A program made the translations under genes and the position numbers. From positions 1-26,512 of IMG/VR virus record IMGVR_UViG_3300023179_008318: DNA of 26,512 nucleotides; one strand, written 5' to 3'. The DNA comes from a virus. The stretch's first letter is position 1. The number at the start of each line of letters is the position of its first letter. The notes below the pieces were generated by a model. That model was given only the letters and a program-made list of their open reading frames with translations, did no database searches and was not told the DNA's origin. Positions 12,024 to 19,654 of the stretch are shown piece after piece.

Positions 12024-12788
12024 TTAATTGTCAATTAAGCTCTTGACTACATTCCATGAAAGTTGAGATTCATTCAGAATGATAACTCTTATTGAGTGAC
12101 GTCTCTGTGCTTCTTCTATCTTCAGTTTGTCTTTCTTTTGAAGATAGTCGTTCTTCGGCTCCAGGAAGACGTTGTAGTCAGGAAGGTAAAAGTCAGGATA
12201 GTACTTTCGTCCTTCGTCTGTCCATGTGAAACCCCTTGAAGGTCTCTCCCACCTGACGAGATTTTCATCGAGACTTTTTGCCAGTCTTACTTCCCACTTC
12301 GAATCAAACCAGACGCCGTTATATCTTTCGCCTTTGTTGGGATGCGGATAGTGACCGCCTCCAATCCCTCTTCTTTTCGCGCTCTCTGAGAGTCGTTTCC
12401 TGCCTTCAGGAGTAAAGTGACATGTTATTTCTTTGTTAGCCCAACGCTCTTTCAAGCGTTTTGCAGCTTTGGCTAGAGATTCAGAAGTCTCTTTCGTAAG
12501 TCCCTTGTTCCAAGCCTGGCGTCCGGACTTGTAACCAGCATTCGGGTTGTGGTCCCTTCCTGGACCATGGGCTTTCCACATGTGTGACTTTAATCCATGT
12601 TCGGAATAGATCTTCTCACATAGATTACAGGGAACTTTCTCCCCTATGCTCTTAGATTTGCCTTTGTCAGATCGAGGTTTTCGTTCTATCTTTCTTGCAG
12701 TGTTACTTTTGCATCTTAATCGATGCGCCCTTTGACTTCTTATCTTCTGAAACGTCTTTCCACAAAAGTCACAAACAAATTCGCTCAT
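12024..12788 (-). CDS. Homing-type endonuclease: two zinc fingers, NUMOD3, PD-(D/E)xK-like nuclease
   Basis: 254 residues with clear modules. Zinc finger 1 uses Cys6, Cys9, His22, Cys26; finger 2 (CNLCEKIYSEHGLKSHMWKAH) uses Cys54, Cys57, His70, His74. Then a NUMOD3-type motif, SGRQAWNKGLTKET (residues ~88-101). The C-terminal nuclease has SKWEVRLAKSL (Glu166), YYPDFYLPDY (Asp199) and FLEPKND (Glu210, Lys212), the D-x(n)-ExK layout of PD-(D/E)xK enzymes. Free-standing endonucleases of this kind spread by cutting alleles that lack them. It sits between thioredoxin and tRNA genes, next to what looks like a truncated tRNA. Confidence 0.85.
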   Translation of the reverse strand: MSEFVCDFCGKTFQKIRSQRAHRLRCKSNTARKIERKPRSDKGKSKSIGEKVPCNLCEKIYSEHGLKSHMWKAHGPGRDHNPNAGYKSGRQAWNKGLTKETSESLAKAAKRLKERWANKEITCHFTPEGRKRLSESAKRRGIGGGHYPHPNKGERYNGVWFDSKWEVRLAKSLDENLVRWERPSRGFTWTDEGRKYYPDFYLPDYNVFLEPKNDYLQKKDKLKIEEAQRRHSIRVIILNESQLSWNVVKSLIDN

Positions 12789-12795
12789 GTTAGTA

Positions 12796-12838
12796 CATAT
12801 GGCACAAGATGTGCTCTACCAGCTGAGCTTGATCATTT
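12796..12838 (-). pseudogene. Degenerate 5' half of a tRNA
   Basis: The minus strand reads AGCTCAGCTGGTAGAGCA, a textbook tRNA D-arm, then a sequence that does not close a seven-base anticodon loop, and there is no T-arm or 3' acceptor. It starts right after tRNA-Thr and runs into the endonuclease start. Probably a tRNA truncated by insertion of the endonuclease gene. Confidence 0.45.
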
Positions 12839-12840
12839 TG

Positions 12841-12914
12841 AGCCTGGTGACGGAATCGAACCGTCGACCTACTGTTTACGAAACAGTTGTTCTATCCAAC
12901 TGAACTAACCAGGC
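12841..12914 (-). tRNA. tRNA-Thr (anticodon CGU)
   Basis: Full cloverleaf on the minus strand: acceptor GCCTGGT/ACCAGGC, D-stem GTTC/GAAC, anticodon stem ACTGT/ACAGT with loop TTCGTAA, T-stem GACGG/CCGTC with TTCGATT. Anticodon CGT reads ACG. No encoded CCA. Confidence 0.92.
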
Positions 12915-12922
12915 AAAGAGGG

Positions 12923-13010
12923 TGGGTAGTGATGGATTCGAACCACCGTTGTTCAGCACATTGGCAACAGATTTACAATCTGTCCTCATCGTCCACTCGA
13001 GCAACTACCC
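12923..13010 (-). tRNA. tRNA-Tyr (anticodon GUA)
   Basis: An 88-base type II tRNA on the minus strand: acceptor GGGTAGT/ACTACCC, anticodon stem ACAGA/TCTGT with loop TTGTAAA (anticodon GTA), a long variable arm typical of tRNA-Tyr, and T-stem GGTGG/CCATC with TTCGAAT. The 3' end is followed by CC but not CCA. Confidence 0.92.
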
Positions 13011-13017
13011 GTAATCT

Positions 13018-13131
13018 TTAGTCTTCTTCTCTGGTGCACTTACACCTATCATCGACAGGAACATCACCTAGCACTTCTTCCACGTGTTTTCCGCAACCTG
13101 TGTATGTAGGTCGGTTGCATCGATTACACAT
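13018..13131 (-). CDS. 37-residue Cys-rich mini-protein (GCGKH type)
   Basis: ATG 13131 shares its A with the TGA of the lipoprotein gene (TGATG), so it is translationally coupled; an in-frame ATG at 13146 lies inside that gene. The product reads MCNRCNRPTYTGCGKHVEEV, then PVDDRCKCTREED, with CxxC, GCGKH and CxC. Such small proteins with a CxxC-x(n)-GCGxH-x(n)-CxC plan are widespread in bacteria and phages and probably bind zinc. Role unknown. Confidence 0.7.
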   Translation of the reverse strand: MCNRCNRPTYTGCGKHVEEVLGDVPVDDRCKCTREED

Positions 13132-13400
13132 CACTCTGCGACACATGGGCATCTCTCAACGTCTTTGACAGAGCAGTAAGACTTCGGCTCCTCGCACGTC
13201 TGATCCTTTGAATTGAGACCGAACTGGGGCATCACGCAGTTTTCTACGACGTCGTTCGTCTGCTTCAGCGTGATATGCAGTTCTTCCATCACGACGTCTG
13301 AATCGGACACATGCGTGTCCGCATGTGTCGTAGAAGTCGGGACATTCTCAACAGTTGAACATCCTGCGATGAACATCGCAATAAGAATGAATCGATTCAT
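13131..13400 (-). CDS. Cys-rich lipoprotein
   Basis: The 89-residue product has a short signal peptide MNRFILIAMFIAGCS with a good lipobox (IAGC, Cys14), so it should be lipid-anchored outside the inner membrane. A Thr/Ser/Asp-rich linker and a helix (MEELHITLKQTNDVVENC) follow, then a Cys-rich tail (CEEPKSYCSVKDVERCPC) able to form several disulfides or bind metal. Prophage and phage lipoproteins often block superinfection; this is only analogy. TATAAT at 13414-13409 lies eight bases before the ATG. Confidence 0.75.
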   Translation of the reverse strand: MNRFILIAMFIAGCSTVENVPTSTTHADTHVSDSDVVMEELHITLKQTNDVVENCVMPQFGLNSKDQTCEEPKSYCSVKDVERCPCVAE

Positions 13401-13408
13401 GACGCCAT

Positions 13409-13414
13409 ATTATA
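13409..13414 (-). promoter_or_regulatory. Candidate -10 element TATAAT before the lipoprotein
   Basis: TATAATAT ends six bases before ATG 13400 on the minus strand; no matching -35 is visible at 16-18 bases. This resembles the TAATAT elements close to the groEL and glycosyltransferase starts. Confidence 0.35.
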
Positions 13415-13468
13415 GATCTGTTCCAGCATTTTACACGACTCGGATGCAAATAAAGTTCTGACTGATAG

Positions 13469-13475
13469 TTATTGT
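13469..13475 (+). promoter_or_regulatory. Start-locked TTATTGT element before the fibre gene
   Basis: TTATTGT ends six bases before ATG 13482. Exactly the same seven bases at the same distance precede the GMP reductase-type gene on the minus strand (20701-20695). No Shine-Dalgarno lies between. Confidence 0.3.
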
Positions 13476-13481
13476 GGACAA

Positions 13482-15236
13482 ATGAAGACACAAATTAGAG
13501 GATCACAGGTCTTAGACGGAGACATCCTTTCGAACGACATAGGCGTTCTAACTGGGTCTCTCGTCTTCAGTAGCGGCTCCATCTACATGGGTTCCGGCGG
13601 AGCCGGCCCCTTCATCATAAGCGGATCTCATGGCATTGAATTGACAGGTTCACTGGCACTTTCCGGTTCCGCTATTTTCGACACCAGCTTGTTTGAGATA
13701 ACGGGAGACACTTTGGAATTGTCAGGCTCCCTCATCGTCACGGGATCTACTGTCGTGAGAGGAGAGCTTACAGTAGCGTCAGGAGGCTTCGTTGTTTCAG
13801 GTCAAGACGCCGTTATATCTCCGACAGACGTCGGAGGAGACGTCTTCTTCTGGATAAGTGGATCCGCTTCTTCGAATCCCGATCAAACGACGTCTGCATT
13901 CGATGCTTCTCCGAGGAAAGCAGTGTTCGGTGGCGACGTTGTGATAAGCGGAAGCGCAAAAATAGCCAACGATCTGTTCTTCAACAGCGGATCGATACAA
14001 GTTCAACCTGGCCCTTCCGGCCACAGGATCGTGATAAAGGGCAATCCTGCGACAGCGGCTGCGACAGCTGCTTCACTAAAATTCTTCGGTGGTAACGATG
14101 ATGTCAACACCACGGCAGCTGTAAGTGCAGGAAACATAATCTTTCAGTCGGGCGACGCGTCACAGGGAGCTACGCCCGGAGAAATGCAGTTTCAAATCGG
14201 TGTAGGAGACGGCACAGTCAATGACGCTCGGGCAGTCTTCTACGTGGGAGACAACGGTGGGCACATTCTCATCAACGGATATGTGGGTGACGAGGGAGAT
14301 CCCGCCGGTCCATCTGTAGGTGTCGACACGATACTCCATGTCAGCGGAACGATAGACAGGGAAGGCTACGAAGGTAGAAAGACAGTCGTCGGGGGCGACG
14401 TCGTAGTTAGCGGATCCGCCTATCTGGCAAACAAAGTCTTGTACGCTTCAGGTTCAGTCGTTGGTGTCGGATATTCGGCGAAATCCAGCGAGTCTTCTTG
14501 GCTGTATCCGTTCGATGTAATTCCCTCGACTGTTGGAGTCGTTGCTGATGCTGTTGTGATCGCCGGCAACCAGACGATGGCAGGAGTTCTAGTGGGGGAG
14601 GGAGACATCACAGGATTTCCTCCGATTACGACAGGAGCAAACATATCTCTTTCTAGCGGAGATAACTCAAACCAGTTCACGTCAGGAAGCACTTACGGCT
14701 TTCTTGTCAGTGCGAACGACGGAGAAGGAAATACGCTGTCACGTCCGCTGGTTCAAGCTACATACGTTGATCCTGGTCGGCCTGCAATCGTCTTTGGGGG
14801 GCGCGCGGCAGATATCATGCCCGGAAACAGTCCGATTGGCAGAGACACATTCTTCTTTGCTTCTGGCTCCCTAGACGGATCGGACAAGTCTGTTTTCGGA
14901 GGTGACGTCGTTGTGAGTGGATCTCTCACAGCAACCAGAGGAACTACATTGACGTCTGTAGCATATGCTGGTGCGGGTCCCCACACTGCTCCCCTCGTAG
15001 GATTCGTTCTCGTCTCGCCCGACACGATCAATCCTACGATATTGTATCTACCTTCATCTGTACCCGATGGGATTCAGATGACCGTAAAGCGTCGTGACAC
15101 AGCTACGAATGCGAGAGCTTTGTGGGTGTCTGGTTCTGGAGCTGATAAGATAGACGATCTTAATGGAGCGACTATATCAACAAACTACGGCTCGATGACC
15201 TTCGTCAGACACGGCGGGGCATGGTATATCACATGA
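13482..15236 (+). CDS. Long repetitive virion protein, probably tail fibre/adhesin
   Basis: 584 residues, very rich in Gly, Ser, Val and Asp, with dozens of SGS turns spaced like stacked short strands. A longer unit recurs three times: a D-hydrophobic strand ending in SGS/SGT, a 10-20 residue loop, then VFGGDVVISGS, VVGGDVVVSGS and VFGGDVVVSGS. The last ~90 residues change to a compact beta-domain (LYLPSSVPDGIQMTVKRRD, then SMTFVRHGGAWYIT) that looks like a terminal trimer/tip domain of phage fibres. There is no signal peptide. It probably forms a trimeric fibre; the next gene encodes a second such protein. No chaperone gene is evident. Confidence 0.7.
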   Translation: MKTQIRGSQVLDGDILSNDIGVLTGSLVFSSGSIYMGSGGAGPFIISGSHGIELTGSLALSGSAIFDTSLFEITGDTLELSGSLIVTGSTVVRGELTVASGGFVVSGQDAVISPTDVGGDVFFWISGSASSNPDQTTSAFDASPRKAVFGGDVVISGSAKIANDLFFNSGSIQVQPGPSGHRIVIKGNPATAAATAASLKFFGGNDDVNTTAAVSAGNIIFQSGDASQGATPGEMQFQIGVGDGTVNDARAVFYVGDNGGHILINGYVGDEGDPAGPSVGVDTILHVSGTIDREGYEGRKTVVGGDVVVSGSAYLANKVLYASGSVVGVGYSAKSSESSWLYPFDVIPSTVGVVADAVVIAGNQTMAGVLVGEGDITGFPPITTGANISLSSGDNSNQFTSGSTYGFLVSANDGEGNTLSRPLVQATYVDPGRPAIVFGGRAADIMPGNSPIGRDTFFFASGSLDGSDKSVFGGDVVVSGSLTATRGTTLTSVAYAGAGPHTAPLVGFVLVSPDTINPTILYLPSSVPDGIQMTVKRRDTATNARALWVSGSGADKIDDLNGATISTNYGSMTFVRHGGAWYIT

Positions 15237-15249
15237 AAGGCAACAAAAG

Positions 15250-16512
15250 ATGTCACACTTCATAACGACACCCCCCAAGTTCGGCAGGGTTCTACAAGTA
15301 GACGACACATACGGAAACGACGCCTCAGGGCGCCCTGGTGAGTCTCCCTACAAGACTGTTAACGCTGCAGTCGCCGCTTCCGCAGAGGGAGACACTATCT
15401 GGGTGTCACCAGGATCTTACGACCTTTCTGCAGGTCTGAGCCTAAAGAACGGCACAGCAGTCAGAGGAATGAGCCTGCAGACTACAGTCCTTCAAATGTT
15501 GAATGTCACGAGCAGCACAACTCTCATGACAATGGGAGAGAACTGTCGTGTCGAGGACGTCAGCCTCGTCCTAACTTCAACAGGTCACTACAACCTAACA
15601 GGTGTCGAATTCCCGGGTACCACATCTGTCACCTCAAAGATCCGTCCATCAGTCATCACAGTAGACAATTCTTCAGCCAATAATACGGGAACATCTAACG
15701 TTTATGGTGTCCTGTGTTCAGGTTCGGGTTCACTGGGTTCAGGAAACTTTTCTTTCAACTCCCTAAAAGGCATCACGGTCAACGTCAAGTCCAACGGCCA
15801 CGGCAAAAAGCGCGGGATCTACGTCACCGGTCCCGGGGCAATAACCACACGAGACTTTAACCTCTACGTCTCTGGTTCTTCCGCCGCTCCCGGTTCTTTC
15901 GTGGGTGCAGAAGTAGACAACGAAAACGGGCAGATCCAGTTTAGATCATCTACCGTCTTTGGAACTACGTCCGATATCCTACAGACAACGGGATCAATAC
16001 AGTTAGGGCCCGGCACCGACCTCATTAATAAGACGGCAGGCGGAAAGAACTTTGACGTCTACGTCTATCCTACCACCATCTTTTATGGGACCATAGGATC
16101 TCTATCGTCATCACAGACTGCTACTCCCATACCGGAAAAGTACACTCTGTATCTAATGCCAGGTAGCGCTCCTGTCCAACCACTGGTAAACTTTACTTCA
16201 CCAAGAACTTTCACTGTCTACCAGTACCCGGATTCTAACATCAGCTACTACTCTGTGCAGCAGAAGGCCATCTGCTTCGGCCTCTTCGTCACCTCTTCAA
16301 TCGCACCGACGATCGGAGAAACCAAGCTTGTGGTGATGAAGAATGGTGTTGATACGATCATGTCCGCCTCGATCATAAGCGGATCTCAGTCTACACGATT
16401 CATCGGAAATTCTGTGAACTTCAACCAGTACGACCTTCTTTCCTTACGATGCGAAGTGAGCGGAACAGGTAATGCGACACACGACCTGGTCGCCCAGGTC
16501 GACATGTTCTGA
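15250..16512 (+). CDS. Beta-helix tail spike/fibre-like protein
   Basis: 420 residues. The N-terminal third reads DDTYGNDASGRPGESPYKTVNAAVAASAEGD, then TIWVSPGSYDLS and LKNGTAVRGMSLQTTVLQ, the entry pattern of right-handed parallel beta-helix proteins (pectate-lyase-like) found in tail spikes. A ladder of short strands follows to residue ~270, then a C-terminal beta-rich head (IGETKLVVMKNGVDTIM) that may make host contact. No catalytic Asp/Glu set can be assigned by eye, so enzyme activity is uncertain. It follows the fibre gene by 13 bases (AAAGG upstream) and ends before a strong terminator. Confidence 0.7.
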   Translation: MSHFITTPPKFGRVLQVDDTYGNDASGRPGESPYKTVNAAVAASAEGDTIWVSPGSYDLSAGLSLKNGTAVRGMSLQTTVLQMLNVTSSTTLMTMGENCRVEDVSLVLTSTGHYNLTGVEFPGTTSVTSKIRPSVITVDNSSANNTGTSNVYGVLCSGSGSLGSGNFSFNSLKGITVNVKSNGHGKKRGIYVTGPGAITTRDFNLYVSGSSAAPGSFVGAEVDNENGQIQFRSSTVFGTTSDILQTTGSIQLGPGTDLINKTAGGKNFDVYVYPTTIFYGTIGSLSSSQTATPIPEKYTLYLMPGSAPVQPLVNFTSPRTFTVYQYPDSNISYYSVQQKAICFGLFVTSSIAPTIGETKLVVMKNGVDTIMSASIISGSQSTRFIGNSVNFNQYDLLSLRCEVSGTGNATHDLVAQVDMF

Positions 16513-16539
16513 GAAGCTAAGAATAGTAACTCAGACATG

Positions 16540-16566
16540 TGCTGCTTTGTAATGCAGCAATTTTTT
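16540..16566 (+). terminator. Strong intrinsic terminator after the fibre operon
   Basis: The stem TGCTGC/GCAGCA (16540-16545 with 16554-16559), an eight-base loop and TTTTTT (16561-16566) make a classic Rho-independent terminator 27 bases after the stop of the spike gene. Confidence 0.85.
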
Positions 16567-16599
16567 ATACATGAGTCTCGAGAAAAGATACGGCCTTGT
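16564..16599 (+). repeat. 36-base inverted repeat, left copy
   Basis: These 36 bases (tttatacatgagtctcgaga ... ggccttgt) recur perfectly in inverted orientation at 18984-19019; imperfect identity continues about 20 bases inward. The inner end contains the hairpin acggc-cttgt-gccgt. Together the copies bracket the glycosyltransferase and two methyltransferase genes. Confidence 0.9.
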
Positions 16600-16636
16600 G
16601 CCGTAACTATTTGACATCAGCTTTGACACTTCTAGT

Positions 16637-16643
16637 GTAATAT
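16637..16643 (+). promoter_or_regulatory. Candidate -10-like element GTAATAT before the glycosyltransferase
   Basis: GTAATAT ends seven bases before ATG 16651, the same element and spacing as at groEL. TTGACA occurs twice upstream (near 16611 and 16623) but not at standard -35 spacing. Confidence 0.35.
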
Positions 16644-16650
16644 ATAAGCC

Positions 16651-17790
16651 ATGCAGACACCATTCAGATTCCACGTACTCAGTCTTCCACACACTGTCAC
16701 GTGCAAAGACTACGTTGCTTGTGCATATACGCAGAAGGTTCTAAAGTTCTGCAAGATGATGAAGGCGCGCGGCCACACGATCATCCATTACGGTAACGAG
16801 ATGAGCGAAGTCGAATGCGACGAACACGTGACTGTTGTAACCAAAGAAGATCTCGAGATTGCATACGGAAGCTACGACTGGCGAAAGAACTTCTTCAAAC
16901 ATTCGACAGCAGATCATGCCCACAAGACATTCAACAAGAATGCTTCGAGAGAAGTAGCAGCGAGGAAGAAACCCGGTGACTTCCTACTATGCTTCTGGGG
17001 TTATGGTCACAAGCCGACCGCAGAAGCAAATCCAGACATGATCGTGGTAGAGCCTGGTATTGGATACTCAGACGACGGAGGATGGAGAGCTCGGTGGCGG
17101 GTCTTCGAGTCTTATGCACACTACCACAGGGTAGCGGGTAAGCTGGGAACAGGCCCAGACTGGTACCACGTGGTGATACCCAACTACTTCGACCCAGATG
17201 AGTTCGAGTTCTCAGCGGAGAAAGACGACTACGTCCTCTACCTCGGAAGAATCAGCAACCTCAAGGGAGTGCAGGTCGCAATCCAGGCCGCACGAGCCGC
17301 AGGAAAGAAGATCCTCGTTGCAGGTCAAGGATCTCTTTCAGAGGTGGGCTATCCCGATCCGCTCCCGCCCGACATCGTGTATGTCGGATACGCTGACGTC
17401 GAGAAGCGCAAGAAGCTCATGAGCAAAGCTCAGTGTCTCATCATACCGTCTGCCTACTACGAGCCCTTTGGAGGAGTCATGGTAGAGGCGATGATGTCGG
17501 GCACTCCCGTGGTCACTGTGGACTGGGGTGCGGCGACAGAGATCGTGCCACACGGTGTTACAGGCTACAGATGTAGGACAGCAGACCACTTCGCGTGGGC
17601 TGTCAAGAACGCACACAAGCTAGACCCTAACGCATGCAGGTCTTGGGCGATGAACTTCTCTCTGGACAAGGTGTCGAGGATGTACGAAGAGTACTTCCAG
17701 AACGTCTCCTACGTGTACAGCGGAGGCAAGGCCTGGAATAGAGAGAACCCTGACAGGCAAGAACTAGACTGGCTCTCAAGAAGCCTTTGA
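16651..17790 (+). CDS. GT4-type (GT-B fold) glycosyltransferase
   Basis: 379 residues with a two-domain GT-B layout. The C-terminal sugar-nucleotide domain carries YVLYLGRISNLKG (Arg200, Lys205), KILVAGQGS, IVYVGY, and the EX7E motif EPFGGVMVEAMMSGTPVV (Glu271, Glu279), followed by GAATEIV and GVTGYRC. This is a retaining glycosyltransferase of the GT4 family. The acceptor is unknown: DNA, a virion protein or a surface glycan. It opens a three-gene cassette with two methyltransferases inside a 36-base inverted repeat, next to the fibre genes. No Shine-Dalgarno is evident. Confidence 0.85.
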   Translation: MQTPFRFHVLSLPHTVTCKDYVACAYTQKVLKFCKMMKARGHTIIHYGNEMSEVECDEHVTVVTKEDLEIAYGSYDWRKNFFKHSTADHAHKTFNKNASREVAARKKPGDFLLCFWGYGHKPTAEANPDMIVVEPGIGYSDDGGWRARWRVFESYAHYHRVAGKLGTGPDWYHVVIPNYFDPDEFEFSAEKDDYVLYLGRISNLKGVQVAIQAARAAGKKILVAGQGSLSEVGYPDPLPPDIVYVGYADVEKRKKLMSKAQCLIIPSAYYEPFGGVMVEAMMSGTPVVTVDWGAATEIVPHGVTGYRCRTADHFAWAVKNAHKLDPNACRSWAMNFSLDKVSRMYEEYFQNVSYVYSGGKAWNRENPDRQELDWLSRSL

Positions 17791-17803
17791 CCGAGAGGAC
17801 AAG

Positions 17804-18412
17804 ATGGATATTTCAAGAAGTGAGTGGCTCAGCAATCAAAAGTGGGAAAAAGATTTCTGGGGTGACTTCCCGGCACTTGATCATCACGAGGTCGTGAAGC
17901 AAGACGTATACGCACGCTTGATGGGCATTCAAATGCCTCACGATGCACAAGGAAAGAGCATAGTCGACTTTGGTTGTGGTCCTGTCGGAATGCTTCTCAG
18001 GACGACGAACTTCTCTAAGGCAGTGGGCGTTGAGCCGCTACATTTTTCAGACGAAGTTCTCGATCGCTACAGGCAGCACAACGTCAAGATCTCCCAAGTA
18101 CCCATGGAAGACTTCGTCAGCAGAGAGGTCTTTGACGAAGCATGGATGTATAACTTGATAGAGCACGTCATCAACCCAGTCGAGTGTCTGAATGTGTTCA
18201 AGGACTCAGCAAAGACGCTTCGTCTCTTCGAGTGGATCGACCTTCCACCACGCAAGGGTCATCCTCACACAATCACCGAGAGAATGGTCGTTGACACGCT
18301 TGGTCTTCAGCGAGGCGAGTGGACTGTCTTGAACTTAGCAGAGTCTGGTTGCTATGGCAGGGCGATCGTAGTCGTAAAAGACGCAGTCAAGGACGACAAT
18401 GGAAGACTTTGA
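17804..18412 (+). CDS. SAM-dependent methyltransferase, class I
   Basis: 202 residues. Motif I is SIVDFGCGPVGMLL (residues ~50-63); the acidic ribose-binding position follows in AVGVEP, and AWMYNLIEHVINP is the post-motif with the EH pair common in small-molecule and sugar methyltransferases. It is shorter than many relatives after strand 5. ATG 17804 has GAGAGGA upstream; its end overlaps the next gene by 14 bases. Probably methylates a glycan made or used by the neighbouring glycosyltransferase, by context only. Confidence 0.8.
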   Translation: MDISRSEWLSNQKWEKDFWGDFPALDHHEVVKQDVYARLMGIQMPHDAQGKSIVDFGCGPVGMLLRTTNFSKAVGVEPLHFSDEVLDRYRQHNVKISQVPMEDFVSREVFDEAWMYNLIEHVINPVECLNVFKDSAKTLRLFEWIDLPPRKGHPHTITERMVVDTLGLQRGEWTVLNLAESGCYGRAIVVVKDAVKDDNGRL

Positions 18413-18965
18413 CTACGAAGTAATGTGGCGTGAGGAGAAGCCCTTCGCCGATCGACTCGCGACGTGGACGAAAAACGTGTTGCAGCCAAAGAGAGTAGTC
18501 GACCTCGGCTGCGGCCCTGGAATGTACGTCACTGCACTGAGAGATGCAGGAGTCAAAGCGTTCGGCTATGACATCGACGAGAGGGCTAAGGATCGTCTGC
18601 ACCTTGGTTTGAACCACGTAAGCATGTTTGAGGTGAACGATCCTGCGGACGTCGTCTTCTGCATCGAGGTAGCTGAGCACATCTCAGACACGCTCGAGAG
18701 CGAAGTTGTGAAAGCCATAGTTAGAAACACGCTACCCGGTGGCACTCTCATCTGGTCTGCAGCGCATCCCGGTCAAGGTGGTGTCGGTCACATCAACTGT
18801 CGACCTAAGTCTTATTGGCATTCTCTCCTCGAGGGTGTCGGGATGCGAAGAGACTACGACAGAGAGGCACAGATGATGTCTTGGATCAAGTCAGGCTATC
18901 ACATGGGATGGTTTTCAATGAATGCGATGGTTTTTGTTCGAGGATTATCATCTGATTCACTGTGA
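18399..18965 (+). CDS. SAM-dependent methyltransferase, class I (second)
   Basis: 188 residues. Motif I RVVDLGCGPGMYVTAL, acidic strand-2 end AFGYDIDE, motif II-like DVVFCIEVAEHI, and a later PGGTLIWSAAHPGQGG. The EVAEH and AHPGQGGVGH blocks suggest a small-molecule or sugar methyltransferase. It overlaps the previous gene by 14 bases in another frame, so the two are co-translated, and ends 18 bases before the right copy of the inverted repeat. It shares the fold with the first methyltransferase but is not a close duplicate. Confidence 0.82.
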   Translation: MEDFDYEVMWREEKPFADRLATWTKNVLQPKRVVDLGCGPGMYVTALRDAGVKAFGYDIDERAKDRLHLGLNHVSMFEVNDPADVVFCIEVAEHISDTLESEVVKAIVRNTLPGGTLIWSAAHPGQGGVGHINCRPKSYWHSLLEGVGMRRDYDREAQMMSWIKSGYHMGWFSMNAMVFVRGLSSDSL

Positions 18966-18983
18966 TGATCAGATAGTTGACGG

Positions 18984-19019
18984 ACAAGGCCGTATCTTTT
19001 CTCGAGACTCATGTATAAA
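18984..19019 (-). repeat. 36-base inverted repeat, right copy
   Basis: Exact reverse complement of 16564-16599. In this orientation the overlapping stem ACGG/CCGT (18980-18993) is followed by ATCTTTTCT, so this copy could also act as the terminator of the glycosyltransferase operon. Confidence 0.9.
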
Positions 19020-19047
19020 CGATCTCATTAGATGCTATGATGGTATC

Positions 19048-19278
19048 ATGGTCGGATGCCTCGTGAAGTTGTTTAAATTCAAGATGCGACCACAGCGTAT
19101 CAGTGACGGATACATCATGCTTCGTAGCGACTCAGACAAGAATACCATGTACAGTGAACGTAAGATCTACGCGGGCGAGCTCGCCACAGTTCTGGAGATT
19201 CACTCAGAAGCTGTCAAGGTTCTAACTTCGACCGGACAGACTGGGTGGATTGACATGAAGTGGCTGAGGACCGTCTAG
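19048..19278 (+). CDS. Small SH3-like family protein
   Basis: ATG 19048 gives MVGCLVKLFKF, the family start with VGCLV in place of PGDLV; the frame is open 42 codons upstream, but that part crosses the inverted repeat and has no motif. Then YAGELATVLEIHSEAVKVLTSTGQTGWIDMKWLRTV shows the full GEL..VLE...VL...G.TGWI...L pattern. 76 residues. It lies just outside the inverted-repeat cassette. Confidence 0.65.
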   Translation: MVGCLVKLFKFKMRPQRISDGYIMLRSDSDKNTMYSERKIYAGELATVLEIHSEAVKVLTSTGQTGWIDMKWLRTV

Positions 19279-19375
19279 AAGGTAGAGCTGAGTCGATGTG
19301 TGTCTATGCATCGCTATTTCTTGTTGCGAACCATAATTGTAACATGCAGGCAGGTGGACTCTGAAGACAGGATGT

Positions 19376-19654
19376 ATGCTTCGCGTACAAAAGAGTGGCT
19401 CATACGTGCGGTCTTCTCCCGATAGAACAGAAGTACCGCACACATGGTACACAATCAGAGACAACACCCTTCATAAGTGTGCTGCAGGTGAAGTCTTGAT
19501 GTACCTTGGTGAGTGTCATCCGAGAAACTATTACAAGGTGCTATGCACTAAAGGGCCCGGATGGATTTACTGGTCTGACGTAGAGGTGGTCGACGGAGAT
19601 CATGAACTTGACGGACTGCCTCGTCTCTCCGAGGACGTCGATGAGCGTTACTGA
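19376..19654 (+). CDS. Small SH3-like family protein with acidic tail
   Basis: 92 residues from ATG 19376, which follows ACAGGA. The body has KCAAGEVLMYLGECHPRNYYKVLCTKGPGWIYWSDVEVV, the family's GE..m.L.....KVL...GPGWIY core; an acidic C-terminal tail follows (DGDHELDGLPRLSEDVDE). The N-terminus lacks the PGDLV motif. It overlaps the stop of the minus-strand gene at 19648 by seven bases. Confidence 0.6.
   Translation: MLRVQKSGSYVRSSPDRTEVPHTWYTIRDNTLHKCAAGEVLMYLGECHPRNYYKVLCTKGPGWIYWSDVEVVDGDHELDGLPRLSEDVDERY

Noticed and set aside
12015-12030. Hairpin caatta-gtgt-taattg at the end of the endonuclease gene
   Set aside because: AT-only stem and no T-run after it on the minus strand; too weak to call a terminator.
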